This document shows, piece after piece, positions 25,345 through 34,580 of a stretch of DNA of 64,000 nt. Within the stretch, counting starts at the first letter, position 1. Every line of letters starts with the position of its first letter. A program made the position numbers and the translations under genes. Below the pieces are notes generated by a model that saw only the letters and a program-made list of their open reading frames with translations, was not told the origin of the DNA and made no database searches. The stretch comes from DASSQJ01 sp963773655. Its GTDB lineage: Bacteria; Actinomycetota; Actinomycetes; Actinomycetales; Dermatophilaceae. Location: the NCBI GenBank assembly GCA_963773655.1, contig CAVZBX010000001.1, positions 992,001 through 1,056,000 of the forward strand, given 5' to 3'.

Positions 25345-25919
25345 CGGCGCACCCGGAAGCGCAGGTGCAGCACCCGGTCGCCGCGGATGACGACGTCCGG
25401 GTCCTCGAGGAGGTGCTCGATGTCCACGGACCCGAAGTACCGCTTGCCCTTCCCGAGCACGACGGGTGCGAGGTCGATGGCGACGTCGTCGACGAGACCC
25501 AGGGCGAAGGCCTGCCCACCCACGTCACCGGCGGTCAGTGCGACGACCCGGTCGACGGCGCGCTCGCGCGCCGTCTCGATGGCCCGGGTCACGTCGTCGA
25601 CGAACGTGTAGGACGCCTCTGGATGCCAGCCGTCCGGCTTGCGACGGTGCGACACCACGACGACGTGGTCGCCGGCCGGTGGTGAGCCCCCCCACCCGTT
25701 GGTGAGGTCGAAGAGGTGGCGCCCCATGACGGTCGCTCCGATCGACTCCCACATCGGGTGGACGTACTCCGCGGATGCCCGCGATATCCGCATCCCGCCG
25801 TCGGCGCCGAGCGGGACCTCACCGTTTCCGTACCACTCGAACAGCGGTCCGACCTCGTCATGCTCGCCGGCGATGTAGCCGTCGAGTGACGCGACCGCGT
25901 GCATCATCACCCTGGCCAT
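25341..25919 (-). CDS. Dihydrofolate reductase-like (RibD C-terminal) family protein
   Basis: A 192-residue protein of the RibD C-terminal / dihydrofolate reductase superfamily, an NADPH-binding reductase fold. It opens MARVMMHAVASLDGYIAG, has GRHLFDLTNGWGG, the phosphate-binding TAGDVGGQAFALGLVDDVAI and a final strand VLHLRFRVRR. These small stand-alone proteins reduce unknown pteridine- or flavin-like substrates. ATG 25919 is preceded by AAGGAG-like bases; the frame is open farther upstream but without homology. Operon with the downstream cupin. A paralogous gene lies at 29592-30158. Confidence 0.82.
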   Translation of the reverse strand: MARVMMHAVASLDGYIAGEHDEVGPLFEWYGNGEVPLGADGGMRISRASAEYVHPMWESIGATVMGRHLFDLTNGWGGSPPAGDHVVVVSHRRKPDGWHPEASYTFVDDVTRAIETARERAVDRVVALTAGDVGGQAFALGLVDDVAIDLAPVVLGKGKRYFGSVDIEHLLEDPDVVIRGDRVLHLRFRVRR

Positions 25920-26003
25920 GCGCGCTCCTTCCTCCTGTGCCGCTTCCTCGAGGCCCGGCGCCCGGGCCAAGGCAGACGGCCTGTTGTCGCGCTCCGGTCG
26001 TGC

Positions 26004-26876
26004 TCACAGCGCCGCGACGCGCGCCGCGGCCTCGCCGACCACGCCGACGAAGCGGGGTGTCCACGGCCCGGGCCGGATGAACACGGCGTGCCGGATGCCC
26101 CACCCGTGAATCTCGGCCAGTCGGTGGACCAGGTCGTCGACGTCCTCGTCGGGCTGCAGGCGGGTGCTGATCGTCGTGTCGATGGCGTCGGCGTCGGTGC
26201 CCTCCTCCGCGCAGTGCCGACGCAGTACCTCCAAGCGCACCCGCACCGTGTCGCCCCCGTCCGGCAGGTCGAAGAGGTTGCATGCCTGTGCGTGACGAGC
26301 CACGAGCCGCAGGGTGCGCCGCGGGCCCATCCCGCCGACGAGGACCGGCACCCCGCCCGGCTGCAAGGGCAGCGGTCGGTTCTCGGGATGCCCGAGCCGA
26401 TAATGGCGTCCCTCGTAGGGACGCGCGTCGCCCCGGGACATCTGCTGGTGCAGTTCGAGGAGCTCTTCGAGGCGCTCGAAGCGCTCCGCAGTGGCAGGCA
26501 TCGGCAACCCCATCGCCTCGGCCTCGACCGGGTAGCCCACGCCCACCCCGAGCCATGCACGCCCTGCGGAGAGGACGTCCAGGGAGGTGACCGCCTTGAG
26601 CAGGACGGCGGGCTCACGGTAGGTGACCGGACTGACCAGCGCGCCGAGGTGCACCCGGCGGGTGAGCGCGGCGAGGAAGCCGAGCACGGTGTGCACCTCG
26701 AGCATGTCCCGCTGATTCGGCTCGGCGCCCGGGTCTGCCTGCAGGAGATGATCGTTGACCCAGAGCGTGTGCAGGCTCGACTCGTCCGCGGTGACCGCGA
26801 CCTCCGCCAGACGGCCGGCGAGATCGGCGGGGTCGGACGACCAGGAGAAGTTCGTGATCGAGATGCTGACTCGCAC
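26004..26876 (-). CDS. LLM-class flavin/F420-dependent oxidoreductase
   Basis: A 290-residue TIM-barrel luciferase-like monooxygenase of the TIGR03560 type. It starts at GTG 26876 behind AAAGGAG (VRVSISITNFSWSSD). HTLWVNDHLLQADP, LEVHTVLGFLAALTRRVHLGALVSPVTYREPAVLLKAV and GRAWLGVGVGYPVEAEAMGL are hallmark blocks, and GGMGPRRTLRLVARHA binds phosphate. Members use F420 or FMN to oxidise or reduce diverse substrates. It is the next gene upstream of the RibD-C-like gene on the same strand, 84 bases away, and divergent from the MocR regulator, which may control it. Confidence 0.85.
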   Translation of the reverse strand: MRVSISITNFSWSSDPADLAGRLAEVAVTADESSLHTLWVNDHLLQADPGAEPNQRDMLEVHTVLGFLAALTRRVHLGALVSPVTYREPAVLLKAVTSLDVLSAGRAWLGVGVGYPVEAEAMGLPMPATAERFERLEELLELHQQMSRGDARPYEGRHYRLGHPENRPLPLQPGGVPVLVGGMGPRRTLRLVARHAQACNLFDLPDGGDTVRVRLEVLRRHCAEEGTDADAIDTTISTRLQPDEDVDDLVHRLAEIHGWGIRHAVFIRPGPWTPRFVGVVGEAAARVAAL

Positions 26877-27079
26877 GGCACTCCTTTCCTCGCCGGCCCG
26901 CCACCTGCCGGCTCGCGCGCCGGCGGCCCCCGCCGAGGACGGCTGCCCGACTGTGTCCCGCGGCGCAGGTGGCGCCTGCTCACTTCTCACGCTAGGCCTG
27001 CCTTGGTAGGTTGAGAAGGTCCAAGATGGGTGCCCTCGACCAGACCAAGTGCCCGGGTCGTCTCGAAGGGAAACGCGAC

Positions 27080-28501
27080 GTGGACCTCTTCCTCGTGCCT
27101 GGCGACCCGCGAGGCTTGGTGGCCCAGTTGTACGACCAGGTGCGTGGGGAGATCGCGAACGGACGTCTGCCGCCGGGGAGTCGGCTTCCTCCGACCCGGG
27201 CACTGGCCGAGGACCTCGGCGTTTCCCGGTCCACCGTCACCGACGCCTACGCTCGCCTCGCCGGCGAAGGGTTCGTCGAGGGCCGACGCGGTGGCGGGAC
27301 GGTCGTCGTCGGGTTCGGACCGCCCACACTTCGGGGCCCCGAGCCGCCGGCCACCCTCGAACCCACTGCGCGCGCGGCGCGGCTCGGACGCTATGGACCC
27401 GGGGTGGCGGGGCCGGTCCGGTACGACCTGACCGCCGGGCGGGTCGACGCCGCACACTTCCCCACAGCGGTCTGGCGTCGCTGCGTGATCCGTGGGTTGG
27501 CCTTGACCCGCGGCGTCCTGGGCCGTTACGCCGACCCGGTCGGCAGCCCCGAGCTTCGGGAGGCGCTGGCCCGCTGGGTCGGACAGTCACGCGGTGTCGC
27601 GGCAACAGCGGACCACGTCGTCGTCACCCAAGGTGCAAGCCATGCCGTGGACCTCGTCGCTCGGATCCTGCTCCAACCCGGAGATGTGGCTGCCGTCGAG
27701 GACCCCGGCTACCCGCCGGTGACCAGCGTCCTGCGCAGCCAGGGCCTCGACGTCGTCGGCGTACCGGTCGACAAGGACGGCATGGTCGTCGAGGCGCTGC
27801 CGGACGACGCGCGGCTGGTGGTCGTGACCCCGTCGCACCAGTACCCGCTCGGTCCGGTTCTCCACCACCAACGCCGCCTGGCGCTGCTCGCGTGGGCGCG
27901 TCGCCGGGGAGCCGCCGTCATCGAGGACGACTACGACAGCGAGTTTCGGTACCGGGCCGGGCCACTCGAGCCCCTCCACCGCCTGGACGCGGACGGGCTG
28001 GTGCTCTATGTCGGGACCTTCAGCAAGACGCTCAGCCCGTCAGTACGCACCGGGTTCATCGTCGCGCCACCCGGCCTCGTGCCGGCAATGACCGCGACGC
28101 GTCAGGCCGTCGACTGGGGGCCGCCGGCGCTCATCGACGCCGCGTTGGCGACCTTCGTCGGCGACGGCCACTACGCCGCGCACGTCCGACGAGCTCGCAA
28201 GATCTACCTCGCCCGATACGAGGTCGTCCGGCGCGAGCTGTCCCACCTGCCCGGTGTCCGGGCGCTTGCGACCCAGGCCGGACTGCACATCACCGTGCTC
28301 GCACCGGACGCCGACACCGACGACGAGATCCTGGAGCGCACCGGCCGTCGCGACCTTGCGATCTCACTGCTCCGGCGGACCTACCAGTTCACGCAGCCCC
28401 AGCCGGGGGTCGTGGTCGGCTTCGGCGCCCTCGCCACCGCCGACGTCCCGACAGCTGTGCGCCTGCTCGGTGAATGCCTGGCCCCGCGGAACCGTGGTTG
28501 A
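27080..28501 (+). CDS. MocR/PdxR-type regulator (GntR HTH fused to aminotransferase domain)
   Basis: A PLP-dependent transcription factor, 473 residues from GTG 27080 (VDLFLVPGDPRGLVAQLYDQV). ATG 27026 and TTG 27011 are alternatives. The winged helix (about 10-75) includes RLPPTRALAEDLGVSRSTVTDAYARL. The fold type I aminotransferase domain (110-470) has TQGASHAVDLVARIL, EDDYDSEFRY and the PLP lysine in GTFSKTLSPSVRTGF. PdxR relatives control pyridoxal-phosphate synthesis, others control local amine or amino-acid genes. No pdxST genes are nearby. It is divergent from the LLM oxidoreductase, about 200 bases apart, so that operon is the likeliest target. Confidence 0.9.
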   Translation: MDLFLVPGDPRGLVAQLYDQVRGEIANGRLPPGSRLPPTRALAEDLGVSRSTVTDAYARLAGEGFVEGRRGGGTVVVGFGPPTLRGPEPPATLEPTARAARLGRYGPGVAGPVRYDLTAGRVDAAHFPTAVWRRCVIRGLALTRGVLGRYADPVGSPELREALARWVGQSRGVAATADHVVVTQGASHAVDLVARILLQPGDVAAVEDPGYPPVTSVLRSQGLDVVGVPVDKDGMVVEALPDDARLVVVTPSHQYPLGPVLHHQRRLALLAWARRRGAAVIEDDYDSEFRYRAGPLEPLHRLDADGLVLYVGTFSKTLSPSVRTGFIVAPPGLVPAMTATRQAVDWGPPALIDAALATFVGDGHYAAHVRRARKIYLARYEVVRRELSHLPGVRALATQAGLHITVLAPDADTDDEILERTGRRDLAISLLRRTYQFTQPQPGVVVGFGALATADVPTAVRLLGECLAPRNRG

Positions 28502-28510
28502 TGGCCCGGC

Positions 28511-28536
28511 GTCACCGGAAACAGCTCCGGAGTGAC
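28511..28536 (+). terminator. Weak hairpin after the MocR gene
   Basis: GTCACCGGA and TCCGGAGTGAC form a stem with a two-base bulge and a six-base loop, 9 bases after the MocR stop. No T-run follows, so it is a weak candidate. Confidence 0.35.
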
Positions 28537-28770
28537 CAGAACGGCATCGTCCGCTCGCCGTCAGCATTGAGCGGCGCGGGAACCGTCGTCGTCTCGAATG
28601 CCCCAGATGCAGCCGCGTGAGCGAGCTTCCTCAGCGAAGGCCGAGGCATGGGCCGCCCTGACGTTCAATAGACATCCCTTCGCGACAAGCGCTCATCGGG
28701 GACATGAGCATCCCACCGCCGCGTTGCGCGCGCATTCGCTGGCCCGGTCGGTTGATGGCATGATCGTGGC

Positions 28771-29004
28771 ATGAGTCGCACACGGTTGAGTACCACGGTG
28801 GACGCCGACCTTCTGGAGAGCGCCCGGCAGGTGTCCGGCAAGCCGGACTCCGCGCTCGTGGACGAGGCCCTCGCAGCCCTGCTCGCCCGGCATCGCGCAG
28901 CCGAAGTGGACGCCGGCTATGCCGCTTACGATGCCCACCCGCTCGACGAGCCCGACGAATGGGGAGACCTGGCGTCGTTCCGGCGCGCGGTCGCCGCCTC
29001 GTGA
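28771..29004 (+). CDS. Antitoxin of a MazEF-like pair
   Basis: A 77-residue acidic protein. The N-terminus TRLSTTVDADLLESARQ looks like a ribbon-helix-helix DNA-binding unit, and the C-terminal half (LLARHRAAEVDAGYAAYDAHPL, then DEWGDLASFRRAV) is a charged tail suited to wrap around a toxin. Its stop overlaps the toxin start (GTGA), giving coupled synthesis with antitoxin first. By analogy it neutralises the MazF-like RNase and represses the pair. No clear operator repeat was identified before the ATG. The RHH fold suggests a MazE-VapB hybrid type rather than classic AbrB-like MazE. Confidence 0.82.
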   Translation: MSRTRLSTTVDADLLESARQVSGKPDSALVDEALAALLARHRAAEVDAGYAAYDAHPLDEPDEWGDLASFRRAVAAS

Positions 29005-29330
29005 CCGACCTGCCGGCACGCGGGGAGGTGTGGTGGTGCGAGACGGCCGAGATCGGCCGCCGGCCCGTCGTCGTCCTCTCGCGTGACGTCGTGATCCCGC
29101 GGCATCGTCGAGCACTGGTCGCCCCGTGCACGACCACCATCCGGCACCTGCCGAGCGAGGTCCTCCTGGACCCCGGCGAGGACCCCGTGCCGCTTCGCTC
29201 GGCGGTCAACCTGGACTCGGTCGAGTCAGTCTCGATCGCGGTCCTCGTCGAACGCCTCGGCCGGCTGGCCGAGGACCGGATGCGGCAGGTCTGCACCGCA
29301 CTGGCTGTCGCAGTCGACTGCTCGGACTGA
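29001..29330 (+). CDS. MazF-like endoribonuclease toxin
   Basis: A 109-residue PemK/MazF-type toxin from GTG 29001 (VTDLPARGEVWWCE). The family core is visible: RGEVWWCETAEIGRRPVVVLSRD, then LVAPCTTTIRHLPSEVLL, SAVNLDSVESV and a terminal helix RMRQVCTALAVAVDC. MazF toxins cut mRNA at short sequences when the labile antitoxin falls. The residues between strands 1 and 2 (R in RGEVWW, and the T/S in CTTTIR) that form the catalytic site appear present. It lies inside the candidate island, where such a pair could help stabilise the element. Confidence 0.85.
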   Translation: MTDLPARGEVWWCETAEIGRRPVVVLSRDVVIPRHRRALVAPCTTTIRHLPSEVLLDPGEDPVPLRSAVNLDSVESVSIAVLVERLGRLAEDRMRQVCTALAVAVDCSD

Positions 29331-29591
29331 GCGCAGCCGCTCACCGGGGCCCACTCTCCGGCGCTCGCCAGGGGCCGGAGCCGATGCTCTCGAACCGGAG
29401 AGTGCGCACTGGCGCCGCCTGTCGACACACCGAGCCCGGCACGACGATGCGACCGCGTGTGCAGATGGTCGTCAGCCGTTGGCGGCGCCCTGGTTCGTCC
29501 TGGTCGGCCGGGACTTGCTGATCTCGCCCTCGACAGGTTGCCGGCATCGGAGTGACGCGCCATGATCGGCCCTCCCGCGATTGGAGGATCC

Positions 29592-30158
29592 ATGGGCAAG
29601 CTGATCTACGCGGCCAACATCTCGCTCGACGGCTTCCTGGAGGACGAAACTGGTTCGTTCGACTGGTCCGTGCCTGACGAGGCCGTGCACGCGTTCTGGA
29701 ACGAGCACGAGCGGCACATCGGCACGTCGCTGTATGGACGGCGCATGTACGAGACGATGCGTGTCTGGGAAAGCGACGACTGGTTGACGAACGAGCCTGC
29801 GGTCGTCCGTGAGTACGCCGAGATCTGGCGTGACACCGACAAGGTCGTCTACTCCGCTTCTCTCACTGACGTCTCGACCTCGCGCACGAGGATCGAGCGA
29901 GAGTTCGACCCCGAGGCGGTGCGACAGCTCAAGGCGACCTCCGAGGCGGACCTGAGCATCGGAGGCGCGGGGATCGCGCAGGAGGCATTCCGGCACGGTC
30001 TGGTCGACGAGTGCGTCCTGTTGCTGTGCCCGGTCCTCGTGGGCGGCGGCAAGCCGGCGCTACCTCGGGGCGTACAACTCGGCCTGCGACTGCTGGACCA
30101 CAGACGATTCGACAACGGCGTGATGTACCTCCGCCACGAGGTGAGGAACCCCGACTGA
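29592..30158 (+). CDS. Dihydrofolate reductase-like (RibD C-terminal) family protein
   Basis: A 188-residue relative of the 25341-25919 protein, from ATG 29592 behind TTGGAGG. It opens MGKLIYAANISLDGFLEDETGSFDW, has TSLYGRRMYETMRVWES and DKVVYSASLTDVSTSRTRIEREF, and the phosphate-binding region is LSIGGAGIAQEAFRHGLVDECVLLLCPVLVGGGKPALP. It ends in YLRHEVRN. A stand-alone reductase of unknown substrate. It is followed by 750 bases of decayed DNA with MFS and other fragments. Confidence 0.82.
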   Translation: MGKLIYAANISLDGFLEDETGSFDWSVPDEAVHAFWNEHERHIGTSLYGRRMYETMRVWESDDWLTNEPAVVREYAEIWRDTDKVVYSASLTDVSTSRTRIEREFDPEAVRQLKATSEADLSIGGAGIAQEAFRHGLVDECVLLLCPVLVGGGKPALPRGVQLGLRLLDHRRFDNGVMYLRHEVRNPD

Positions 30159-30300
30159 CACCTGCGGCGAGGAGCGGCATGATCAGTGCGAGCTCAGCCG
30201 CCCTCGCTCGGCCTGCGCGTGCGTCGTCCTCATGCGGGGCAACGACATCCCGGCTGGGTCCCACCTCGGACCGGTCTGGCCTCCGAGACGCGGCCAGCCA

Positions 30301-30525
30301 CTTCTCGCCGCCGCAGTGCTGCACTTCGCCGCCGGCTCGGCCGCCAAGGACCTCGGCGTGCTGAACATCGCTGGGGCCCTGCCCTTCGCTCTAGCGCCCG
30401 CTCTCGCGCCGGCAGTTCTGAGCATCAGCGGGAACAGCTACTCGGCCCTCTATCTCGTCGCCGGCCTCTGCGCATTCCTCGGGGCTGCAGCCATCGTTCC
30501 CATTCGTCGGGTCGCATGGCGCAAA
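30301..30525 (+). pseudogene. C-terminal remnant of an MFS transporter
   Basis: An open frame without an MFS-type start encodes LLAAAVLHFAAGSAAKDLGVLNIAGALPF-style sequence: KDLGVLNIAGALPFALAPAL followed by YSALYLVAGLCAFLGAAAIVPIRRV. This is the last two membrane segments and C-terminal motif of drug:H+ antiporter MFS proteins (GVLNIANALPQSLAP-type). The ten or so preceding segments are absent. Downstream of RRV the frame runs on into unrelated sequence. The 5' boundary is abrupt, so the rest was deleted. Confidence 0.6.
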
Positions 30526-30632
30526 TTCGGCACGTCTGACCCGGGTCTCTTCGCGCCAGTCGACCTACCGTCGTGTCCGCATCGTGACGCACTTCCGACA
30601 TGGTCTGTAGGTGCCTGATCACGCAGCAAGGA

Positions 30633-30865
30633 GTACCTCGGCAGGTTCGTGGCGTCCGCATCGCGGTTGGCGAGCTCGTCCCATCGGCAACACTCGTCAA
30701 CGTGGACTCGCTGATCGATCACGGAGAGCCTGCGAGGGCTGCGCCTACTTGCGTGGGTTCTTCACAATGAGGACATCGCAGTGCCCGCATGGGTCAGGGA
30801 TGCCATCCGTGTGTTGACAGACGGCCTGGTTGCACCCGAACACATGCCTCCGCGTTCCGAGCAGG
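30633..30865 (+). pseudogene. Frameshifted remnant of a small helical protein
   Basis: Two frames together make sense: VRGVRIAVGELVPSATLVNV then DSLIDHGEPARA, and after about 30730 another frame continues LRLLAWVLHNEDIAVPAWVR then DAIRVLTDGLVAPEHMPP. The combined protein of about 75 residues looks like small acidic helical proteins with an LIDHGE motif, including some immunity-type proteins (MafI-like layout). The shift breaks the frame and no start with ribosome-binding site is clear. Identification is tentative. Confidence 0.3.
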
Positions 30866-30912
30866 CGGATCGAGTGCCGCTGCGATCGCACGTACCGGGC
30901 CACGGCAGTCCG

Positions 30913-33900
30913 TCATTCGGTCCCTGCGGACTGCTCCCCTGAGCTGACCCCGAGAAGGTCAGCCATGTCACGTCGTTCGTGTGGCGGCAGCGGCCTTCCA
31001 AACGTTGCACGCACTCCGGACGCCTCATGCGCCAGGTCGTAGGCGGCTTGGTCGTCGCCACTGGCTCCTGCCAGGCGGGCCAAGCCCTCAAGGGCCGTGG
31101 CAGTCAAGGAGTGTTCTCCCACTCGCCGGCCGGTTTCGAGCACGTCCTGGTACCGCTGTCTCGCGGAGGCGAGATGCTGATCCGCCTCGTCACACCTGGC
31201 GAGACCTGCCATGGCCAGTCCCTGTGGGACCGGAGTGCCCAACTGCGCGAAGCCGCCGATGGCGTCTGCATAGCGGATGCGTGCCTCCCGCCAGTGCCCT
31301 GCGGTCTGGGCAAGCAGCCCATGGCCGTACCCGGCCAGGATCGTCCCGGCGCCGTCTCCGACGTGCTCGGCAGCTGCGCTGGCACGCTCGAACGCGTCCA
31401 TGGCGGCAGCCCGTTCACCTAGGTGTAGGTGGGTGACGCCGAGGTCGGCGAGCGCCCACTGGACAGTGTTGTAGAGGCCGGCGCCGGCGGCCACGTCGAT
31501 GGCCTCCTCCAGCACTCGAGCGGCCCGCTGGTACCGCCCGAACTGCCGCAGCCCCCATCCCAGGTGGTAGAGGATCGCGGAGAGCCCCCATGGGTCCTCG
31601 AGCTCGCGGAAGGCGGCTGCCGTGGCGAGTCCTGTCGGTACGGCCGCCTCCTCGTCCCCGGCCTTGAGCGCCGTCTCCATCCGCACGAAGCCGATGACGG
31701 CCTTTCCCCAGGCGTCCCCGTCGCGATCGAACTGGTCCTCTGCCTCGGCGAGCAGGGCCCGGGACTGGTCGGGCTCGTCACCGGTGACGCCTTCGACGGC
31801 CAGCAGGACCCGGGACAAGGCGGCGCGCGACGGGTCTCCCAGCTGTTCGAAGATAGTGAGGCTCTCGAGCGCCGTCTCGGCGCACCGAGGGCTGGGGTGC
31901 ACGAGGCACGCCCGCGGCCGTTCGACCAGGGACACTGCCTGCAGCGTCCTCGCTCGCGCATCTGGTGACGCGTCGGGGGCGTGGGCGAGAAGACGTTCGA
32001 GGCTCTCGCGTCCCTCGAGGTGGCGCCCGAAGTGCCAGAAGAGGCCTAGCGAGCCGCCCATGCGCAGTGCGGCGTCGAGGTCACCGGATGGGCCGCCCAG
32101 GAAGGACAGCGCGGCGCGGATGTTCGGCTGCTCGGCGCGCAGGCTCCGCAGCGCTTCCCGCTGTCCGTGCCCGCGAAGGGTTGAGTCACCGTCCTCGGCG
32201 AAGCGGCGGAAGTGTTCGGCGTGCCGCCTTCTCAGTTCGGTCTCCTCGGCGGCGTCGACGAGCCGCTCGTGGGCGTACTCCCGCAACGTCTCCAGCAACC
32301 GGTAGCGGGTCGGCCTGCCGGGGAGGACGACGACCAAGGACCGTTCGACCAGCCGGCCCATGGTGTCCAGTACGTCCACGGCGGACATCTCCGCGTCGCT
32401 GACGACCGCCTCGGCAGCCGCAAGGGTCCAGCCGCCCCTGAAGACGGAGAGCCGGTTGAAGACAACCTGCTCGGTCGGGCTGAGGAGGTCGTAGCTCCAG
32501 TCGACCGTCGCCCGCAGCGTCTGCTGTCGTGCCTCCGCAGTGCGGGCGCCGGTGGTGAGGAGCGCGAACCGGTGGGCGAGGCGGTCGGCGATCTCCGTGG
32601 GCGACATGGAGGTGACCCGCGCCGCGGCGAGCTCGACAGCCAGCGGGAGCCCGTCGATGGACCGAGCGATCCGCGACACTGCGAGCCGGTCTTCCGCCCG
32701 GAGCTCCAGTCCTGGCCGCACCATCCGGGCGCGCTCGACGAAGAGGGTCTCCGCGGGAAAGCCCAGGACGGCGGAGTCGGGGGTGCCTTCGGGTGCGGTG
32801 TCGAGGGGGCCGACCAGGAGCTGGAGCTCGTCCGGGACGGCGAGGGCCTCACGGCTCGTGGTGAGCACGGTGAGCGCCGCGCAGCAGCCCAACAGGTCGT
32901 CGACCAGAACGGCGACGGCATCGACCACGTGTTCGCAGTTGTCGAGCAGGAGGAGCAGGTGCCGACGCTCGAGATACCGCGCGAGCCGCCCACGCACGTC
33001 CCGGTCGGCGGCGGCTCCGTCAAGCGGTACGCCCAGTGCCTCGGCGACCGCGACGGGCACCTGTCGTGGGTCGTTGACGGGGGCGAGTCGAACCCCGAAG
33101 GTACCGTCCCGGAAGGCCTGCTTGGCCTGAACGGCGGCGGCCAGTGCGAGCGAGGTCTTGCCGGCGCCCCCGGGTCCGACGAGCGTCACCAGCCGTTCGT
33201 GGTCGAGCAGGCGGCCGAGCTCGGCGAGCTGGTCGTCGCGCCCGATGAGTGGCCGAACGACGCTCGGCAGTGTCCCCGTCACCGGTTGGGTGAGCTCTCG
33301 GCGTCGCCGAACCGGCCCGGGGAGACCGATGAGCGGGGCGAGCGAGGAGTCGCTCGGGCCGCTCAGGGACGGGTCCTGGCGCAGCACCCGCTCGTGCAGG
33401 GACCGCAGCGACGCCGACGGCTCCAGACCGAGCTCCTCGTCGAGAACCGTCCGGGTGCGGGCGTACGCCTCGAGGGCATCGGCCTGTCGCCCGCTTCGAC
33501 AGAGCGCGGTCATCAGCAGGCCGGCGAGCGACTCTCGCGTGGGGTCTCGTGCCACCACGGACTCCAGCTCGCCGACGGCTTCCACGTGCCTGCCCAGGGC
33601 GAGGGCGATCTGGGTGCGCTCGGTGAGGGCGGCGAGCCGCAGCTCGTTGAGCCGAACTGCCTCGGCGGCAGCCCACTGCTCGGTGCGGAAGTCGGACAGT
33701 GGGTCTCCCTGCCAGAGCGCCAGGGCATCGTCGTACGCCATCAGCTCGTCGTCCGTGAACTCGCCTGCCGCGGCGGTGGCTCGTGAGCGCGCTGCTCGGA
33801 CCATCTCGACGAACTGTTCCGCGTCGATCGCGGACGGGTCGACGTTGATCCGATACCCGAGCCGGTCACGGGTCACCAGCTCCCCGTCTAGCCCGGCGAG

Positions 33901-34128
33901 CGCGCGCCGCAGCTTGGAGACACGGACCTGCAGGGCGTTCACCGGATCCATCGGCAGCGACGACTCTGACCAGAGCCGGTCGATCAGTGTCGTCGCCGGG
34001 ATGGTTCGGCCGGGGGAGAGCAGCAGCAGGACCAGCAGGGCTCGCTCGGCCCCGCCGGGCAGGGTCGCTGGTCGGCCGTCGACGAGGACCTCGGTCGGTC
34101 CCAGCAGTCGGAAGCGCAGGTTGGTCAC
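30913..34128 (-). CDS. AfsR/SARP-type regulator: BTAD, NB-ARC ATPase, TPR-like tail
   Basis: A 1071-residue regulator. Residues 1-95 form the OmpR-like DNA-binding winged helix (RFRLLGPTEVLVDG, then ALQVRVSKLRRAL). Residues 100-250 form the bacterial transcriptional activator domain. Residues 295-560 are an NB-ARC/STAND ATPase with Walker A GPGGAGKTS (318-326), LLLLLDNCEHV (391-401) and GLPLAVELAAARV. The rest is helical repeats. GTG start at 34128. Such proteins activate nearby genes by binding heptamers repeated every 11 bases; four copies of CTGTCCG at exactly this spacing lie just upstream, between the HMA and CPBP genes. Those flanking genes are the natural targets. Full length, no break. 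Confidence 0.9.
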   Translation of the reverse strand: MTNLRFRLLGPTEVLVDGRPATLPGGAERALLVLLLLSPGRTIPATTLIDRLWSESSLPMDPVNALQVRVSKLRRALAGLDGELVTRDRLGYRINVDPSAIDAEQFVEMVRAARSRATAAAGEFTDDELMAYDDALALWQGDPLSDFRTEQWAAAEAVRLNELRLAALTERTQIALALGRHVEAVGELESVVARDPTRESLAGLLMTALCRSGRQADALEAYARTRTVLDEELGLEPSASLRSLHERVLRQDPSLSGPSDSSLAPLIGLPGPVRRRRELTQPVTGTLPSVVRPLIGRDDQLAELGRLLDHERLVTLVGPGGAGKTSLALAAAVQAKQAFRDGTFGVRLAPVNDPRQVPVAVAEALGVPLDGAAADRDVRGRLARYLERRHLLLLLDNCEHVVDAVAVLVDDLLGCCAALTVLTTSREALAVPDELQLLVGPLDTAPEGTPDSAVLGFPAETLFVERARMVRPGLELRAEDRLAVSRIARSIDGLPLAVELAAARVTSMSPTEIADRLAHRFALLTTGARTAEARQQTLRATVDWSYDLLSPTEQVVFNRLSVFRGGWTLAAAEAVVSDAEMSAVDVLDTMGRLVERSLVVVLPGRPTRYRLLETLREYAHERLVDAAEETELRRRHAEHFRRFAEDGDSTLRGHGQREALRSLRAEQPNIRAALSFLGGPSGDLDAALRMGGSLGLFWHFGRHLEGRESLERLLAHAPDASPDARARTLQAVSLVERPRACLVHPSPRCAETALESLTIFEQLGDPSRAALSRVLLAVEGVTGDEPDQSRALLAEAEDQFDRDGDAWGKAVIGFVRMETALKAGDEEAAVPTGLATAAAFRELEDPWGLSAILYHLGWGLRQFGRYQRAARVLEEAIDVAAGAGLYNTVQWALADLGVTHLHLGERAAAMDAFERASAAAEHVGDGAGTILAGYGHGLLAQTAGHWREARIRYADAIGGFAQLGTPVPQGLAMAGLARCDEADQHLASARQRYQDVLETGRRVGEHSLTATALEGLARLAGASGDDQAAYDLAHEASGVRATFGRPLPPHERRDMADLLGVSSGEQSAGTE

Positions 34129-34306
34129 GTCGCCCCTCGCCTCGGGTCGCGCAGCAATCCCGAAATCGTCCCGCGATCGGCCCGTTGCGGCAACGACCCG
34201 AACGCCATTTCTGCTGTTGCCGAAGGCGACCCCGTCCGTCGGGAGTCCCCGCTCTGTCGTGCCGGGAGCCGGGTGGAATCAGCGACCTGCCCCTCGGTCG
34301 GGCGGC

Positions 34307-34525
34307 TCACTCAGGCGGGTCCGCGACGACGCGAACGACGTAGTCGGTGCTGGACAGCGCGGCAAGGACGTCGGCACAGCTCACCGATCCGGTCAGCCGG
34401 ACTCGGTTCGTCGATGCGTCGGCGACGACCGTCTCGACACCCGGGACGTCGCGCAGCCGCGCGGTGACCTCTCGGACGCAGCGCCGGCAACCCATGCCGA
34501 GGACGAGCAGGTGCAGGTCCCGCAT
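34307..34525 (-). CDS. Heavy-metal-associated (HMA) domain protein
   Basis: A 72-residue single-domain protein from ATG 34525. MRDLHLLVLGMGCRRCVREV carries the CxxC metal site (C13 and C16), followed by VTARLRDVPGVETVVADAST and a late TDYVVRVVADPPE, the beta-alpha-beta-beta-alpha-beta plan of copper chaperones. It differs from classic CopZ in GMGCRRC rather than GMTCxxC. No copper ATPase is nearby. Instead it lies between the SARP regulator (same strand, 178 bases on) and the divergent CPBP-ABC operon. It might bind Cu or Zn or serve as a metal-sensing accessory. Confidence 0.8.
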   Translation of the reverse strand: MRDLHLLVLGMGCRRCVREVTARLRDVPGVETVVADASTNRVRLTGSVSCADVLAALSSTDYVVRVVADPPE

Positions 34526-34580
34526 GTCGTGCTCCTTGGTCGATCGCCTGTGACACGTGCATCCACGGTGCACCCGGCCC

